From assembly GCA_963844175.1 (NCBI GenBank), contig CAWJNE010000022.1:372001-436000 (forward strand): a stretch of 64,000 nucleotides of DNA, in the 5' to 3' direction. Source of the stretch: JALZMG01 sp963844175. GTDB lineage: Bacteria; Actinomycetota; Acidimicrobiia; Acidimicrobiales; Ilumatobacteraceae. The first letter of the stretch is position 1; each line of letters starts with the position of its first letter. This document shows positions 24,294 through 32,721 of the stretch, in pieces. The notes beneath the pieces were generated by a model that saw only the letters and a program-made list of their open reading frames with translations, was not told where the DNA came from and ran no database searches. Made by a program: the position numbers and the translations under genes.

Positions 24294-27073
24294 GATGCGC
24301 GCCCGACAAACGCGTTCGCGCACTGGTCGACGGTCAGCCGCGCGCCATCGCACAAACGCAGTGTTGGGTCGCTGGTCACGGTGCCGAGGCGGTGAACCGG
24401 GCCGACCGTGGCGGTGAACGCGTCGAGATCGTCGGGGCGGACCTCGACGACCAGGCGCCCGGTCGACTCGGAGAACAGCGATGTCGTCACGTCGGGGTCG
24501 GGCAGCGACTCGACCTCGATCCCGAGGCGGCCGGCGATGCACAGCTCGGCCAGGGTGACGGCCAACCCGCCCTCGCTGACGTCGTGGCACGAGCGCACGA
24601 GCCCGTCGTGGATCGCCCGGTGGAGTCGGCGGTACCGGGCCGGCGCATCTGGGTCGGGCTGCGGCACCACCCCGGGATCGCCCGAGTGCCCTCGCACGAG
24701 GTCGAGGTGGCTGCCGGCGAACTCCGCCGCCGTGCGACCGAGCAGCACGACGACGTTCCCCGGTCCGCTGAGCTCGGGAGTGACGGTGCGGCCGACATCG
24801 GCCACGTGGGCGACCGCAGTGATGACCAGCGTCGGCGGCACCGCGTGCCGGGCCCCGTCGGCCCCGGTGTACTCGTTGTTCAGCGAGTCCTTGCCCGAGA
24901 CGAACGGGGCGCCGTGCGCAACGGCGGCGTCGTGGCAACCGTCGACGGCGGCGACCAGCGCGCCGAGCGTCTCGGGCCGGCGGGGGTCGCCCCACGAGAA
25001 GTTGTCGAGCAGCGCCACGCGGTCCGGGTCGGCGCCGACGGCCACCACGTTGCGGATCGCCTCGTCGACCACGGCGTGGGCCATCGCTTCGGGGTCGTGG
25101 AGGCCGTACCAGGGGTTGACGCCGATGCCGACGGCCAGGCCGTGCCCGTCGCGGGGATCGGCGATCACGACGCCATCCGCCGGCCCATCGCCGCGCACAC
25201 CGACGAGCGGGCGGACGACGGTGCCACCGCCGATCTCGTGGTCGTAGCGGTGGATGGTCGCCGCCTTGCTGGCGATGTTCGGGTGGGCCAGCAGTCGCAG
25301 CAGCGTCGCCGCCGGGTCGTCCACCACGCGCCCGGCCGGCTGCCGCGTTGGCGCCGGCAGCTCGGCGGTCATCGAGCGGCGCGGCCGCCCGTCGTGGAGG
25401 AACGCCGTCTCGAGGTCGAGGACGACGTCGCCGTGGTGGCGCACGACGAGCCGCCCGTCGCCGGTGAACGTGCCGAGATCGGCCAGCTCGACGCCGTGGC
25501 GGGCGCACCGGGCGGCGAGCTCCGTCAGGTGATCGGGCGGCACGGCGATGACCATCCGCTCCTGCGCCTCGGACAGCCAGATCTCCCACGGCTCGAGCCC
25601 CGGGTACTTGAGCGGCACCGTGGCCAATTCGACATCGGCGCCGACGCCTTCGGCCATCTCGCCGACCGCCGAGGACAGCCCGCCGGCGCCACAGTCCGTG
25701 ATCGCGGTCCACAGGTGGTCGGCGCCCGACAGCACGTCGATCAGGCGCTTCTCCGTCACCGGATCGCCGATCTGCACGCTGGCCCCGGCGACCTGGCCGG
25801 TGCTGGCGTCCATCGTCAGGCTGGAGAACGTGGCCCCGCGGATCCCGTCGCGCCCGGTGCGGCCGCCGAGCACCACGACGCGGTCACCCGGGTGTGGTCC
25901 GGTCGGCGGCGGGATGTCGGCGGCCAGCCCGATGCAGCCGCAGAACACGAGCGGGTTGGTCGTGAAGCCCGGGTCGTAGAGCACGGCGCCGGCGATCGTC
26001 GGGAGTCCGATCTTGTTGCCGTAGTCCGCCACGCCGTCGATCACGCCGTCGCGGATCCGGCGGGGGTGCAGCGCTCCGGCCGGCAGGTCGGCGGCGGGAA
26101 GGTCGGCGGGTCCGAAGCACAGGACGTCGGTGACGGCGACCGGGCGATGGGCGGCCCCGAGCACGTCGCGGATGACGCCACCGACCCCGGTGTTGGCGCC
26201 GCCGAACGGTTCGACCGCCGAGGGATGGTTGTGCGTTTCGGCCTTGAGGGCGATCGTGACGCCGTCGACGAAGGCGACGATGCCGGCGTTGCCGACGAAT
26301 GCCGACCGGACGAACGGCGCAGCCACCTGATCGGTGGCGTCGCGCAGCCGGTCGAGGAGCCCGGTGCGCCGTTCGCCCGTCGTCGTCGTGATCTCGGCCC
26401 GGAACGTCTTGTGGGCGCAATGCTCGCTCCACGTCTGGGCGAGGGTCTCGAGCTCGACGTCGGTCGGATCGCGGCCGGCGGCGCGGAAGTGGTCCTGGAT
26501 CACCTGCAGCTCGGCCGGGTCGAGGGCCAGTGCCCGCTCCCGCCCGACCGCCTGTAGCCCGTCGCCGTCGAGGCCCCGCAGCTCGACCACCGTGGCCGTG
26601 GAGCGCGGTTCGGATCCCGGGTGCAGATCGGGGTCGGCGAAGCCGGTGCACCACTCCTCGATCACCGGGTTGGCGACGAGACGCCGCAGCAGCAGCTCGG
26701 CCGTCGCCGGGTCGGTGCCCGGGGGCAGCTCGACGCGCCGCCCGGTCGCTGCAGCCGTGACGGGCACGCCGAGCTGGTCGGCCGCCTGCACAAACGCCGT
26801 GGCTGCGGTGTCGGTCACGCCCGGGTGCAGCGTGATCTCGATGCCGTCGGTGTCGGGCCGGTTCCAGCTGCCCACCTGGAGCAGGGGATCGGCGAGGAGG
26901 TCGGCCAGGCAGGTCCGGCCGGCATCGTCGAGGTCGCCGTCGAGGAACACCAGGTCAGCGACCTGCACCGGGCCGCCCAACGTCAGGCCGAGCGTCGACG
27001 CGCCGTCCGCGATGGCCGCCGCCCGGGGGTCCGCGCCGATCGTCCGCACCGTGAAACGGTGCCCGGACACCAC
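24290..27073 (-). CDS. purL: FGAM synthase PurL with N-terminal PurS-like tandem
   Basis: From GTG 27073 the protein is 927 residues, much longer than the ~720-740 of the small PurL that needs a separate PurS. Residues ~1-165 contain two PurS-like repeats; the second reads GIEITLHPGVTDTAATAFVQAADQLGV with LLLRRLVANPVIEEW at its end. The catalytic body follows: LAQTWSEHCAHKTF, AETHNHPSAVEPFGGANTGVGG, TDCGAGGLSSAVGEMAEG, FVSGKDSLNNEY and SCHDVSEGGLAV. There is no glutaminase domain; PurQ is separate. This is an intermediate between the three-subunit system and the single large PurL. Confidence 0.92.
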   Translation of the reverse strand: MVSGHRFTVRTIGADPRAAAIADGASTLGLTLGGPVQVADLVFLDGDLDDAGRTCLADLLADPLLQVGSWNRPDTDGIEITLHPGVTDTAATAFVQAADQLGVPVTAAATGRRVELPPGTDPATAELLLRRLVANPVIEEWCTGFADPDLHPGSEPRSTATVVELRGLDGDGLQAVGRERALALDPAELQVIQDHFRAAGRDPTDVELETLAQTWSEHCAHKTFRAEITTTTGERRTGLLDRLRDATDQVAAPFVRSAFVGNAGIVAFVDGVTIALKAETHNHPSAVEPFGGANTGVGGVIRDVLGAAHRPVAVTDVLCFGPADLPAADLPAGALHPRRIRDGVIDGVADYGNKIGLPTIAGAVLYDPGFTTNPLVFCGCIGLAADIPPPTGPHPGDRVVVLGGRTGRDGIRGATFSSLTMDASTGQVAGASVQIGDPVTEKRLIDVLSGADHLWTAITDCGAGGLSSAVGEMAEGVGADVELATVPLKYPGLEPWEIWLSEAQERMVIAVPPDHLTELAARCARHGVELADLGTFTGDGRLVVRHHGDVVLDLETAFLHDGRPRRSMTAELPAPTRQPAGRVVDDPAATLLRLLAHPNIASKAATIHRYDHEIGGGTVVRPLVGVRGDGPADGVVIADPRDGHGLAVGIGVNPWYGLHDPEAMAHAVVDEAIRNVVAVGADPDRVALLDNFSWGDPRRPETLGALVAAVDGCHDAAVAHGAPFVSGKDSLNNEYTGADGARHAVPPTLVITAVAHVADVGRTVTPELSGPGNVVVLLGRTAAEFAGSHLDLVRGHSGDPGVVPQPDPDAPARYRRLHRAIHDGLVRSCHDVSEGGLAVTLAELCIAGRLGIEVESLPDPDVTTSLFSESTGRLVVEVRPDDLDAFTATVGPVHRLGTVTSDPTLRLCDGARLTVDQCANAFVGRAS

Positions 27074-27112
27074 CGCCCGGACCCTACGCACCCCGGGCCT
27101 CCGTGCCGGTGA

Positions 27113-27131
27113 CCTGAACGAAATGTTCAGG
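27113..27131. promoter_or_regulatory. Inverted repeat in the purL / histidine-phosphatase divergent region
   Basis: CCTGAAC-GAAAT-GTTCAGG is a perfect 7+7 palindrome midway between the divergent starts at 27073 and 27158. The CGAAC-like half-site loosely recalls purine operator half-sites of Firmicutes. A role as an operator for the pur operon is inference; no regulator gene is adjacent. Confidence 0.4.
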
Positions 27132-27157
27132 AATGGCGCCGTCGGTACCGTGTCGGG

Positions 27158-27835
27158 ATGGCGGATGACGGCGAGCCACGATCGACGCGGGTGCTGCTCG
27201 TGCGCCATGGGGAGTCGCGCTCCAGCGTCGACCGGGCGATCGGCGGGCCGCGTTCCTGCGGCGGGCTGTCGGACCTGGGGCGGCGGCAGTGCCAGGCGCT
27301 GGCCGACCGCTTGACGACGACGGGCGAGGCCGGCGACGACGTGACCCTCTACGCCAGCCACTACCGGCGGGCGGTCGAGACGGCCGAGCTGCTGGCCCCG
27401 GCGCTCGGCGACGTCGAGGTCCAGGTCGACGACCGCTTCGGCGAGCACGACCCGGGCCCGGATTGCGACGGGCTCACGTTCGACGAGTTCGTCGAGCGCC
27501 ACGGCATGCCGGACTGGGACGCCGATCCGTATGCCGTCACGTTCCCCGGCGGCGAGACCATCGCCGAGCTGCACCACCGCGTCGGCATCGGCCTGCACGA
27601 CGTGACCAGCCGGCACCCCGGCGGCACGGTCGTCGTCAGCTGCCATGGCGGCGTGGTCAACGCAGCGATGAGGCTGGCGCTGCGCTCCCCGATCGTCGGC
27701 GACTTCGAGCTGTACACGACGAACACGTCGATCACCGAGCTGCTCCTCGTCCGGGCCGGCCGGTGGCGGCTGCAGCGGTACAACGATGCCGCCCACCTCG
27801 CCGGCCTCCCCATCGCCACCCCCCGCGAGCCCTGA
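27158..27835 (+). CDS. Histidine phosphatase superfamily protein
   Basis: A 225-residue phosphoglycerate-mutase-like phosphatase: LLVRHGESRSS holds the catalytic RHG, ASHYRRAVETAELLAP the conserved Arg, FGEHDPG the acid region and VVSCHGGVVNAAMRLA the second His. It is complete and in the cytoplasm (no signal). The substrate cannot be deduced. Its position divergent to purL could suggest shared control. Its stop codon abuts palindromic element A, copy 2. Confidence 0.9.
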   Translation: MADDGEPRSTRVLLVRHGESRSSVDRAIGGPRSCGGLSDLGRRQCQALADRLTTTGEAGDDVTLYASHYRRAVETAELLAPALGDVEVQVDDRFGEHDPGPDCDGLTFDEFVERHGMPDWDADPYAVTFPGGETIAELHHRVGIGLHDVTSRHPGGTVVVSCHGGVVNAAMRLALRSPIVGDFELYTTNTSITELLLVRAGRWRLQRYNDAAHLAGLPIATPREP

Positions 27836-27920
27836 CCCATCCGAGGGTTTGCTGCCTCCGAGGGTTTGCAGAGGGGCTTCCCCTCACGTGACCCTCCGAT
27901 GCAGGAAACCCTCGGATGGG
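27836..27920. repeat. Palindromic intergenic element, family A, copy 2
   Basis: A perfect 15-bp inverted repeat (27836-27850, 27906-27920; CCCATCCGAGGGTTT and complement) encloses a second direct motif CTCCGAGGGTTTGC and the centre GGGGCTTCCCCT, as in copy 1. It begins one base after the phosphatase stop and ends just before the GMC oxidoreductase gene. Its right arm contains an in-frame ATG (27916), but the ribosome site GGGGGAG (27918-27924) lies after it and better serves GTG 27934. Confidence 0.85.
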
Positions 27921-27933
27921 GGAGACTCGATCC

Positions 27934-29118
27934 GTGCGGTGGGTCGTCGTCGGCGCCGGATCGGCGGGGTCGGTCGTGGCGGCGAGGCTGGCCGAGGTCG
28001 GCGAGGACGTCGTCCTGGTCGAAGCCGGGTCCGGGACGGTCGACCCCGCGACGACGGGCGCCAGCTTCTTCGACGCCGCCGCCGTCGCGGGACGGTCGTT
28101 CATCGGGCCCTTCCTGCGCGGACGGGGCGTCGGCGGGTCGAGTGCGATCAACGGCATGGTCGCCACCGCCGGTGACGCCGGGCAGTACCGGTCGTGGGGC
28201 TGGGACGACACCGACGAGGCGCTGGCCCGAGTGCAGGTCCCGCTGGAGCCGGCCGCCGAGGACGAGCTCGGGCCGATCGATCGAGCCCTGCTCGCCGCCG
28301 CCGCCGACGCCACTCGCCCACCACTGACCCGTCGCGATGGCCGCCGCGTGTCGGCGTGGGAGGCCTACGCCGGGGTCCCGGCGCGGGGAGCGGTCGAGCT
28401 CCGAGCGGGTGCGCCCGCGAGGACCGTGCGCTTCGACGGCGAGCGGGCGGTCGGCGTTCAGCTGGACGACGGCGCGACGATCCCGGCCGACGCCGTCGTG
28501 CTGTGCGCCGGTGCGATCGGCACACCGGTGATCTTGCGCCGGTCCGGCGTCGATGGACCGGACGTCGGCGCCCACCTGCGCAACCACGCCGCCCTCGCCG
28601 TGGAGCTCGAGCTGCACCCCGAGGTGCGCTCCGACCCGCACGGCCTGGTCGCCGGGACGCTGCTGCGCCGCGCCGATGTGCAACTGCTGGCCGTCAACCA
28701 CCTCGGACCGGACCGTCTGGGACGGGCCGGGGTGTTGGTCGTGGTGATGGACGCCGACGGCGAGGGACGGGTCGCCGACGACGGCACGCCGGTGCAGGTG
28801 CTCAGCGACGACGACCACCGTCGGCTGGCGGTCGGCGTCGAGCTCGTCCACGGCCTGCTCGAGCACGAGTCGTTCCAGCGGATCGTGGCCGGTTCGACCG
28901 TCGGCGAGCCGCCCAGCGGTGTGTACCACCCGACGTCGACGTGTCGGATGGGGACCGTGGTCGACGGGGACGGGGCGGTGTTCGGGCGGCGCGACCTGTT
29001 CGTCGCCGACGCTTCGATCTTCCCGGAGCTGCCGACGACGAACACGTACCTGCCGACGTTGATGCTCGCCGAGCGGATGGTCGGCCGCGTGCTGGGCCGG
29101 GCCCGGCGTTCGTGGTAG
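27934..29118 (+). CDS. GMC-type FAD oxidoreductase (short form)
   Basis: GTG 27934 gives 394 residues. The FAD-binding start WVVVGAGSAGSVVAARLAE and LVEAG, RGRGVGGSSAINGMV, the DAVVLCAGAIGTPVILRRSG signature and the C-terminal GVYHPTSTCRMGTVVD plus LFVADASIFPELPTTNTYLPTLMLAERM identify the GMC family. Most members are 500-600 residues, so the substrate-binding region is reduced. The substrate is not deducible. I prefer GTG 27934 because of the GGGGGAG ribosome site 9 bp before it. Confidence 0.88.
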   Translation: MRWVVVGAGSAGSVVAARLAEVGEDVVLVEAGSGTVDPATTGASFFDAAAVAGRSFIGPFLRGRGVGGSSAINGMVATAGDAGQYRSWGWDDTDEALARVQVPLEPAAEDELGPIDRALLAAAADATRPPLTRRDGRRVSAWEAYAGVPARGAVELRAGAPARTVRFDGERAVGVQLDDGATIPADAVVLCAGAIGTPVILRRSGVDGPDVGAHLRNHAALAVELELHPEVRSDPHGLVAGTLLRRADVQLLAVNHLGPDRLGRAGVLVVVMDADGEGRVADDGTPVQVLSDDDHRRLAVGVELVHGLLEHESFQRIVAGSTVGEPPSGVYHPTSTCRMGTVVDGDGAVFGRRDLFVADASIFPELPTTNTYLPTLMLAERMVGRVLGRARRSW

Positions 29119-29127
29119 TCATGCCAC

Positions 29128-30073
29128 GTGGTCGCCAACGGCAGCGTGCACGCGGCGGGTGACGGGTGCCTGGCCTACGTCCAGCGCGACGGGTCGTGGG
29201 GCTGGAGCAACGCCGGTCTCGTGGTCGGCGACGGTGCGTCGCTGCTCGTCGACACGCTGTTCGACCTCCGCCTGACCGCCGAGATGCTCGAGGCGTTCGA
29301 GGGCTCGACACGGTCGGCGCCCATCGCCACCGTCGTCAACACCCACGCCAACGGGGACCACTGCTACGGCAACGAGCTGGTCGCCGACGCCGAGATCGTC
29401 GCCACCACGGCCGCCGCGGAGGAAATGAACGACGTCCCGCCGTCGATGCTCGGCGCCCTGAACGACGCGCCCGGCGAGGTCGGTGACCTGTTCCGCAGCT
29501 TCTTCGGCGAGTTCCACTTCGACGGCATCGAGCTGACGCCGCCGACCCGCACGTTCGACGGCCGGCTCGGGCTGGAGGTCGGCGGGCGGGAGGTCGAGCT
29601 GATCGAGGTCGGGCCGGCGCACACCAAGGGCGACCTGATCGCCGTCGTCCCGGACGCCCGCACCGTGTTCACGGGCGACATCCTGTTCATCGGCGGTCAG
29701 CCGATCGTGTGGGCGGGCCCGCTGTCCAACTGGATCGCCGCCTGCGACCTGATGCTGGGGATGGACGTCGAGGTGGTCGTGCCCGGGCACGGTCCGGTGA
29801 CGGACAAGGCCGGCGTCACGGCCGTGCGCGACTACCTGGCGTACGTCGAGACGGCGGCGAGCGAGCGCCAGCGCGCCGGTGTCGATGCGTGGGACGCGGC
29901 ACAGGAGATCGCCGCTGCTGCTCGGCGCCGACCACCGCTTCGACTCGTTGGGCGAGGCCGGCCGGATCGCCGTCAACGTGGAGACCGTCTACCGCTCGCA
30001 CGACCCGGCGCACCGCACCCCCGACGTGGTCGAGCAGTTCCGGAGGATGGCCGCGCTCGAGCGGGTGGGCTGA
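29128..30073 (+). pseudogene. MBL-fold hydrolase, interrupted by one +1 frameshift
   Basis: The first ~260 codons encode a metallo-beta-lactamase fold: NTHANGDHCYGN (H-x-x-x-H-like metal site), GPAHTKGDLIAVV, VFTGDILFIGG and VVVPGHGPVTDK. After DAWDAAQEIA near 29911-29914 the family-like tail continues in the +1 frame: LLLGADHRFDSLGEAGRI, AVNVETVYRSHD, ending RMAALERVG at 30073. With one base removed the protein would be 314 residues. The uninterrupted first frame runs on into the next gene, giving a false 710-residue fusion. The break may be a real mutation or a sequence error. Start is GTG 29128. Confidence 0.8.
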
Positions 30074-30075
30074 CC

Positions 30076-31260
30076 GTGACCGGTCCGCAGCTGGACGTCG
30101 CCGTGGTCGGCGACGGTCCGGCCGGGCTGGCCCTGGCCGCCGAGTGCCGCCATCGCGGGGCGTCCGTCGTCGTCGTCGGCACCGACCGGCCCTGGACGGC
30201 GACGTACGCCACGTGGGTCGACGACGTGGCGGAGCTCCCCCCGTCCTGCTTCGGCGCCGTCGCACCGTCCGTCGTCGTCCACACCACGCACCGCCAGGTC
30301 GTCGAGCGCCCGTACGGCGTGCTGGACGGCGACGAGCTGCGCCGTCACCTCGGCGCAGGGCTCGAACGCCGACGAGGTGTGGGCCAGCGTGTCCAGCACT
30401 TCGCGTGGGGCAGCCGAGTGCGCCTCGCAGCGGGCGACGACGTCGATGCCCGACTCGTGGTGGACGCCGCCGGTCGCGGAGGCCTGGTGGGCGCCCCGAC
30501 GTCGCCCGCTGCATGGCAGTCGGCCTACGGCGTCGTGCTCGACGCCCCGCCCAGCCGGTTCGATGCCGACCGGCCGACGTTCATGGACCTGCGGTCCGTC
30601 GGTCGCAGCGGCGGGCCGCCGACGTTCTGCTACGTGGTGCCCGTCCACGACGGTTGGCTGGTCGAGGAGACGGTGCTGGCCGCTCCATCCCGTGTCGACG
30701 CCGGCTGGCTGGCCGATCGGTTGGCGGCGCGGCTCGGCGCTGACGCCCCGCCCGCAGGCGGGCCGGCGGGCCGGGCGGAGGTCGTCCACATCCCGATGGG
30801 CGGCCGCCTGCCGTCGGCGCGCCAGCCGGTCGTCCCCTTCGGCGCCGCCGCCGGCTTCACGAACCCCGTGACGGGGTTCTCCGTGGCGACGGCACTGCGG
30901 GCGGCACCGCGGGTGGCGACGGCGATCGCCGACGCGCTGTCGGCCGCCGGCCGACCCGACGTGCGACCGATCCACCGTGCCGTCTGGCCGTCGTCGCTGC
31001 GGCGCACCCGTCGCCTGCACGACCACGGGCTGAACGTGCTCGTGCGCCTCCCGGCGAACGAGCTGGCCGAGTTCTTCGCCTGCTTCTTCGACCTTCCCAC
31101 CGAGATGTGGTCGGCGTACCTGCGCGTCGACTCGCCACCGAGCGCGGTCAGTCGGGCGATGGCGGCGCAGTGGCGACGGCTTCCCTGGCGGGTGCGTCGC
31201 CGACTGGCGGCAACGCCGCCCTGGCCGCGCTGGCCCGCCGAGACCGCAGCGAGTGCCTGA
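30076..31260 (+). CDS. Lycopene cyclase family flavoprotein
   Basis: GTG 30076 lies 2 bp after the MBL gene's stop; the protein is 394 residues. It has an N-terminal FAD site (VAVVGDGPAGLALAAEC), then YATWVDDVAELP, WQSAYGVVLDAP, PTFCYVVPVHDGWLVEETVLA, HIPMGGRLP and FGAAAGFTNPVTGFSVATALRAAP, and near the end ELAEFFACFFDLPTEMW. These blocks track lycopene beta-cyclases of the CrtL/CrtY family, which close beta-ionone rings on carotenoids. No other carotenoid gene is nearby. The 3' end overlaps the convergent SURF1 gene by 113 bp. Confidence 0.85.
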   Translation: MTGPQLDVAVVGDGPAGLALAAECRHRGASVVVVGTDRPWTATYATWVDDVAELPPSCFGAVAPSVVVHTTHRQVVERPYGVLDGDELRRHLGAGLERRRGVGQRVQHFAWGSRVRLAAGDDVDARLVVDAAGRGGLVGAPTSPAAWQSAYGVVLDAPPSRFDADRPTFMDLRSVGRSGGPPTFCYVVPVHDGWLVEETVLAAPSRVDAGWLADRLAARLGADAPPAGGPAGRAEVVHIPMGGRLPSARQPVVPFGAAAGFTNPVTGFSVATALRAAPRVATAIADALSAAGRPDVRPIHRAVWPSSLRRTRRLHDHGLNVLVRLPANELAEFFACFFDLPTEMWSAYLRVDSPPSAVSRAMAAQWRRLPWRVRRRLAATPPWPRWPAETAASA

Positions 31261-31951
31261 CGGCGAGCACCCATCCGACCACGACGCCGGCGGAGAAGAT
31301 GAACCACTGGCCGGCGTAGGACAGGTGGGAGCCCTCGCTCAGCTCGGGCCCGCCGAGCGGCTCGGGGAACGGACCCGTCTCGGCGGGCGTCGACCCGGTC
31401 AACTCGACGAAGAAGCCGATGGGCTTGCCCGGGAGCTGGTCGGCCAGCCGGTCGATGTCGAGGCGCTGGGCCTGGGTCAGCTCGCCGGTCGCCGCGTCGC
31501 TGACCTGGCCTCGCCGGCGCTGCTCCGATGGGCGCAGGCGACCGACGACCTCGACCGTTCCCGTCGGTGGCGGATCGGCGACCGCGCCGAAGGGGACGAA
31601 GCCCCGCTCGACGAGGAGGATCCGCCCGTCGTCGAGCCGCAGTGGCGTCACCACGATGTCCCCGGCCCGGCCGCCCTGGCTGCGGTTGACGACCACGAGC
31701 CCTTCGTCGGGCAGGTACTCACCGGCGACGACCACCGGGCGCCACTCGAGCGCGTCGACGTCGGCGTTCGCCGGGACGTCGGCCAGCGGGATCGCCGGTT
31801 GGTCGATGCGCGCCTCGACCGTGGCGTTGAAGGCCTGGCGCTCGTCGAGCCGGCGCAGCTGCCAGAACCCGAGGCTGACCATCAGCACGACGGCGCCGAT
31901 GCAGGCCAGGTGGAACAGCAGCCACCGCGGTCGCAGCAGGAAGCGGTACAT
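31148..31951 (-). CDS. SURF1-family protein
   Basis: ATG 31951 gives 267 residues: MYRFLLRPRWLLFHLACIGA with TM1, VSLGFWQLRRLDERQAFNA, EWRPVVVAGEYLPDE and a C-terminal TM in the LSYAGQWFIFSAGVVVGWVLAVRH block, all SURF1 marks. SURF1 proteins help cytochrome c oxidase assembly. The C-terminal ~35 residues (ASAARAALPPVGDAPAREA) read antisense to the lycopene cyclase end, so this tail is probably not under selection. It is divergent from the DUF4262 gene. Confidence 0.92.
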   Translation of the reverse strand: MYRFLLRPRWLLFHLACIGAVVLMVSLGFWQLRRLDERQAFNATVEARIDQPAIPLADVPANADVDALEWRPVVVAGEYLPDEGLVVVNRSQGGRAGDIVVTPLRLDDGRILLVERGFVPFGAVADPPPTGTVEVVGRLRPSEQRRRGQVSDAATGELTQAQRLDIDRLADQLPGKPIGFFVELTGSTPAETGPFPEPLGGPELSEGSHLSYAGQWFIFSAGVVVGWVLAVRHSLRSRRASAARAALPPVGDAPAREAVATAPPSPD

Positions 31952-31994
31952 GGGTGGATCGGACGGTACCGGTGTCGGGTTACCGTCGCCGGTC

Positions 31995-32480
31995 GTGGAG
32001 CTGCCGGACTTCCACCTCCCGCACGCCGAGAAGATCGAGTGGATGGTGGAGACCGACGGGTTCGCCGTCGAGCCGGTGGCGCCGGATGCGAGCACCGACC
32101 CACCACGTCCCGGCTACACGTACACGATCGGGTTCCCGAGCCACGTGCAGTTCCCGGACGTCGTCGTCTTCGGGCTGACCCCGGTGGCGGCCCGTGGCCT
32201 GGTCGGTCTGATCGCCGACCTGCGGCGCGGCGGCACCGAGCTCCCCCTCGACGCCGAGCTCGTCGGGCTGCTCGACAACGACCTGCGCTGCCGGTTCGCA
32301 CCCGTCGACCTGGGGGAGTGGGGTGACCTGTTCGCCACCGCCGCGGCCTGGTACCGCGGTGAACCGTTCGAGGTGGTCCAGCTGATCTACCCGGACCGCG
32401 ACGGCTGGTTGCCCTACGAGTCCGGGTTCGACACCCGCCTCCGCTTCGCCCAACCCGTCGTCGGCTCCATCGGGCCCTGA
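31995..32480 (+). CDS. DUF4262 domain protein
   Basis: GTG 31995 gives 161 residues with the DUF4262 pattern PGYTYTIGFPSHVQFPDVVVFGLTP early and EVVQLIYPDRDGWLPYESGFDTRLRFAQPVVG at the end. The function of DUF4262 is not known. An upstream ATG at 31950 overlaps the SURF1 start and is less likely. A 241-bp spacer with a riboswitch follows. Confidence 0.85.
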   Translation: MELPDFHLPHAEKIEWMVETDGFAVEPVAPDASTDPPRPGYTYTIGFPSHVQFPDVVVFGLTPVAARGLVGLIADLRRGGTELPLDAELVGLLDNDLRCRFAPVDLGEWGDLFATAAAWYRGEPFEVVQLIYPDRDGWLPYESGFDTRLRFAQPVVGSIGP

Positions 32481-32569
32481 CGAAGATCCGGTGCGGAGGG
32501 CCGTGCTGATCGCGGCACGGAATCTCGTCGCAGTGTCACCCGGGCGCCACTGTTACGATCCGCGGCGCA

Positions 32570-32670
32570 TTTCGAGTGGCCCTCGGGCCCGGCAACCTGG
32601 GTGAACGCCCCAAGGTGCCTCCGCCAGCAGGCGGGATGTGGTCGGATGACGTTCCGGCAACCGAGCGTTC
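32570..32670 (+). ncRNA. SAM riboswitch (SAM-I/SAM-IV clan) upstream of metX
   Basis: The 241-bp leader before metX contains the conserved SAM-clan core: GCCCGGCAACCTGGG at 32587-32601, then CCCCAAGGTGCC (32608-32619), then a CCGCC-AGCA-GGCGG hairpin (32621-32634). CGAGTGGC before the core recalls the GAGUGG element of actinobacterial SAM-IV RNAs. A 6-bp ATGACG/CGTCAT pairing downstream (32646 to 32682) may be part of the expression platform. The edges are approximate. Placement before a methionine-pathway gene supports the call. Confidence 0.72.
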
Positions 32671-32721
32671 GGTCACTCGTCATGCGTGGACGGTCGGAAG
32701 GCGCGAGGTGACGGGAGGGCG

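Noticed and set aside
24392..26557. 721-codon plus-strand frame inside purL
   Set aside because: Shadow of purL; composition of an antisense frame and no ribosome site.
29128..31260. A 710-residue MBL-FAD fusion protein
   Set aside because: The MBL tail continues in another frame and ends at 30073; the FAD protein has its own GTG at 30076. The fusion arises from a frameshift.
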